Origin: JAHEJJ01 sp965212205
Lineage (GTDB): Bacteria; Bacteroidota; Bacteroidia; Flavobacteriales; Flavobacteriaceae
Direction of reading: 5' to 3'
Assembly (NCBI GenBank): GCA_965212205.1
Contig: CBDBUX010000001.1
Coordinates: 310,001-374,000 of the forward strand
DNA: 64,000 nucleotides
Shown here: positions 63,027 to 64,000 of the stretch, one piece after another
Numbering within the stretch: position 1 is the first letter of the stretch
Layout: each line of letters opens with the position of its first letter
Position numbers and translations under genes: made by a program
The notes under the pieces: model-generated
What the model was told of the DNA's origin: nothing
Seen by the model: the letters and a program-made list of their open reading frames with translations, nothing else
The model's database searches: none

Positions 63027-64000
63027 ATGCAGGGGATTAAAAAGACGAAGATTGTTGCAACACTGGGACCGGCAACCAGTAAGAAAAAAGTCATCGAGGA
63101 GATGATCAATGCAGGGGTCGATGTGTTTCGCATCAACTTTTCACATGCCGACTACCAGGATGTTAGCGAGCGTGTGGCCATGATCCGGCAGATCGATAAG
63201 GAACTAGGGACCTTCACCGCGATCCTGGCCGACCTTCAAGGCCCCAAGCTTCGCGTAGGCGTCATGTCGGGAGAAGTAATTGTTGCCCCTGGAGATGAGA
63301 TCACTTTTGAAACAGGAGAACCCTTTGAAGGGAATTCGCAACGGGTGTATATGAATTACAGCGAGTTTCCAAAAGATGTGAATCCGGGTGAAAAAATATT
63401 GCTCGACGACGGGAAACTTATTTTTGAGGTAATATCTTCAAATAATGAGAACGAAGTAAAAGCAAAAGTACTGCAGGGAGGCCCTCTTAAATCCAAAAAA
63501 GGCGTCAATTTACCCAATACTAATATATCCCTGCCCGCACTTACGGAAAAGGACATTGATGACGCGAAGTTTGCTATTTCACAGGATGTTGACTGGATCG
63601 CACTTTCCTTTGTCCGCTACAGCCAGGACTTGATTGATCTACAGAATATTATCCGGGAGCATTCGGAACACAAAATTCCAATCATAGCTAAAATAGAGAA
63701 ACCCGAAGCGGTTAAGAATATCGATAAAATTGTTTCATATTGCGACGGAATAATGGTGGCCAGAGGCGACCTTGGTGTAGAGGTGCCGGCACAGGAAGTG
63801 CCCTTAATACAGAAAAGGCTGGTACTTAGGGCAAAAAGAGCGCGGGTTCCGGTCATCATCGCTACTCAGATGATGGAAACGATGATCACAAGTCTCACAC
63901 CTACACGTGCCGAGGTAAATGATGTGGCAAATTCTGTAATGGATGGCGCCGATGCGGTAATGCTCTCGGGCGAAACTTCTGTAGGGAACTATCCGGTAGA
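63027..64000 (+). CDS. pyk: Pyruvate kinase, 3' end outside window
   Basis: The ATG is 4 bp after the previous stop, and the frame runs off the right edge after about 324 codons (usual length 470-480). It begins GIKKTKIVATLGPATSKKKV and has FRINFSHADYQDV, the substrate-binding ADLQGPKLRVG, the catalytic Lys region IPIIAKIEKPEAVKNID, and MVARGDLGVEVPAQEVP. It converts phosphoenolpyruvate and ADP to pyruvate and ATP. Confidence 0.96.
   Translation, partial: MQGIKKTKIVATLGPATSKKKVIEEMINAGVDVFRINFSHADYQDVSERVAMIRQIDKELGTFTAILADLQGPKLRVGVMSGEVIVAPGDEITFETGEPFEGNSQRVYMNYSEFPKDVNPGEKILLDDGKLIFEVISSNNENEVKAKVLQGGPLKSKKGVNLPNTNISLPALTEKDIDDAKFAISQDVDWIALSFVRYSQDLIDLQNIIREHSEHKIPIIAKIEKPEAVKNIDKIVSYCDGIMVARGDLGVEVPAQEVPLIQKRLVLRAKRARVPVIIATQMMETMITSLTPTRAEVNDVANSVMDGADAVMLSGETSVGNYPV

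Overview
The window is a gene-dense piece of chromosome from a bacterium of the Bacteroidota, almost certainly family Flavobacteriaceae. This rests on several things seen in the sequence: promoters of the TTG / 17-20 nt / TAnnTTTG type (upstream of asd, acpP, ompA and the DUF177-rpmF unit), almost no Shine-Dalgarno sequences, a PurF with an 8-residue propeptide, an IPExxxVDY-family protein, and the gene orders pdxA-DUF177-rpmF-fabH-accB-accC and purN / acpP-fabF-rnc-IPExxxVDY-pyk. I cannot name the genus. Most of the window is housekeeping; no prophage, insertion sequence or CRISPR array was seen.

Layout. 0-3.2 kb: three tandem paralogues of an unrecognised secreted protein (the first cut by the window edge). 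3.3-5.3 kb: an ECF sigma factor, a 62-residue protein and an MscS-type channel in one operon. 5.3-9.1 kb: a looser accessory stretch with small membrane and secreted proteins, a DoxX protein, a lipoprotein, a TerB-like protein and a TolC gene remnant. 9.3-14.5 kb: a DUF418 membrane protein, then a four-gene signalling cassette (coiled-coil protein, roadblock/longin-like regulator, Rab-like small GTPase, hybrid histidine kinase). 14.7-19.2 kb: lytic-transglycosylase-like protein, TauE/SafE exporter, sodium symporter and NagX-like acetyltransferase. 19.2-24.9 kb: riboflavin synthase, PdxA, L32 and fatty-acid initiation genes. 24.9-35.9 kb: oxidoreductase, GntP permease, ArfB, ABC ATPase, Asd, MscL, Alr, thymidine kinase, RsmI, a UDG-like protein, and a divergent AhpD-like/OsmC pair. 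36-43.8 kb: RecJ facing a long minus-strand run (LpxH, QueD, acyltransferase, LytTR regulator, enoyl-CoA hydratase, MATE, GNAT). 43.8-54.9 kb: universal stress protein, tRNA-Ala(GGC), SDR, an AddAB-like pair flanking a frameshifted ompA and kbl, then superoxide dismutase. 55.0-55.7 kb: a 770-bp stretch without protein genes that carries three repeated units. 55.7-64 kb: PurF, PfkB kinase, RNase HI and PurN, then AcpP, FabF, RNase III, IPExxxVDY protein and the start of pyruvate kinase.

Two loci deserve most attention. The first is the gap at 55.0-55.7 kb. It holds three copies of a 39-bp sequence, identical except for one base. On the minus strand each copy is preceded at a fixed 5-nt distance by a TAnnTTTG-like -7 box and followed by a hairpin with a T run. 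The hairpin stems differ in sequence but keep their pairing. I read these as three tandem small-RNA genes. The second is the cassette at 10.8-14.0 kb, where a complete Ras-like GTPase overlaps a putative regulator and directly abuts a hybrid histidine kinase, suggesting a G-protein-to-phosphorelay pathway.

Limits: all identifications come from reading motifs and gene order; no database search or structure prediction was run. Start codons were moved inward in many genes where the longest open frame began with TTG or GTG ahead of a better ATG or signal peptide.
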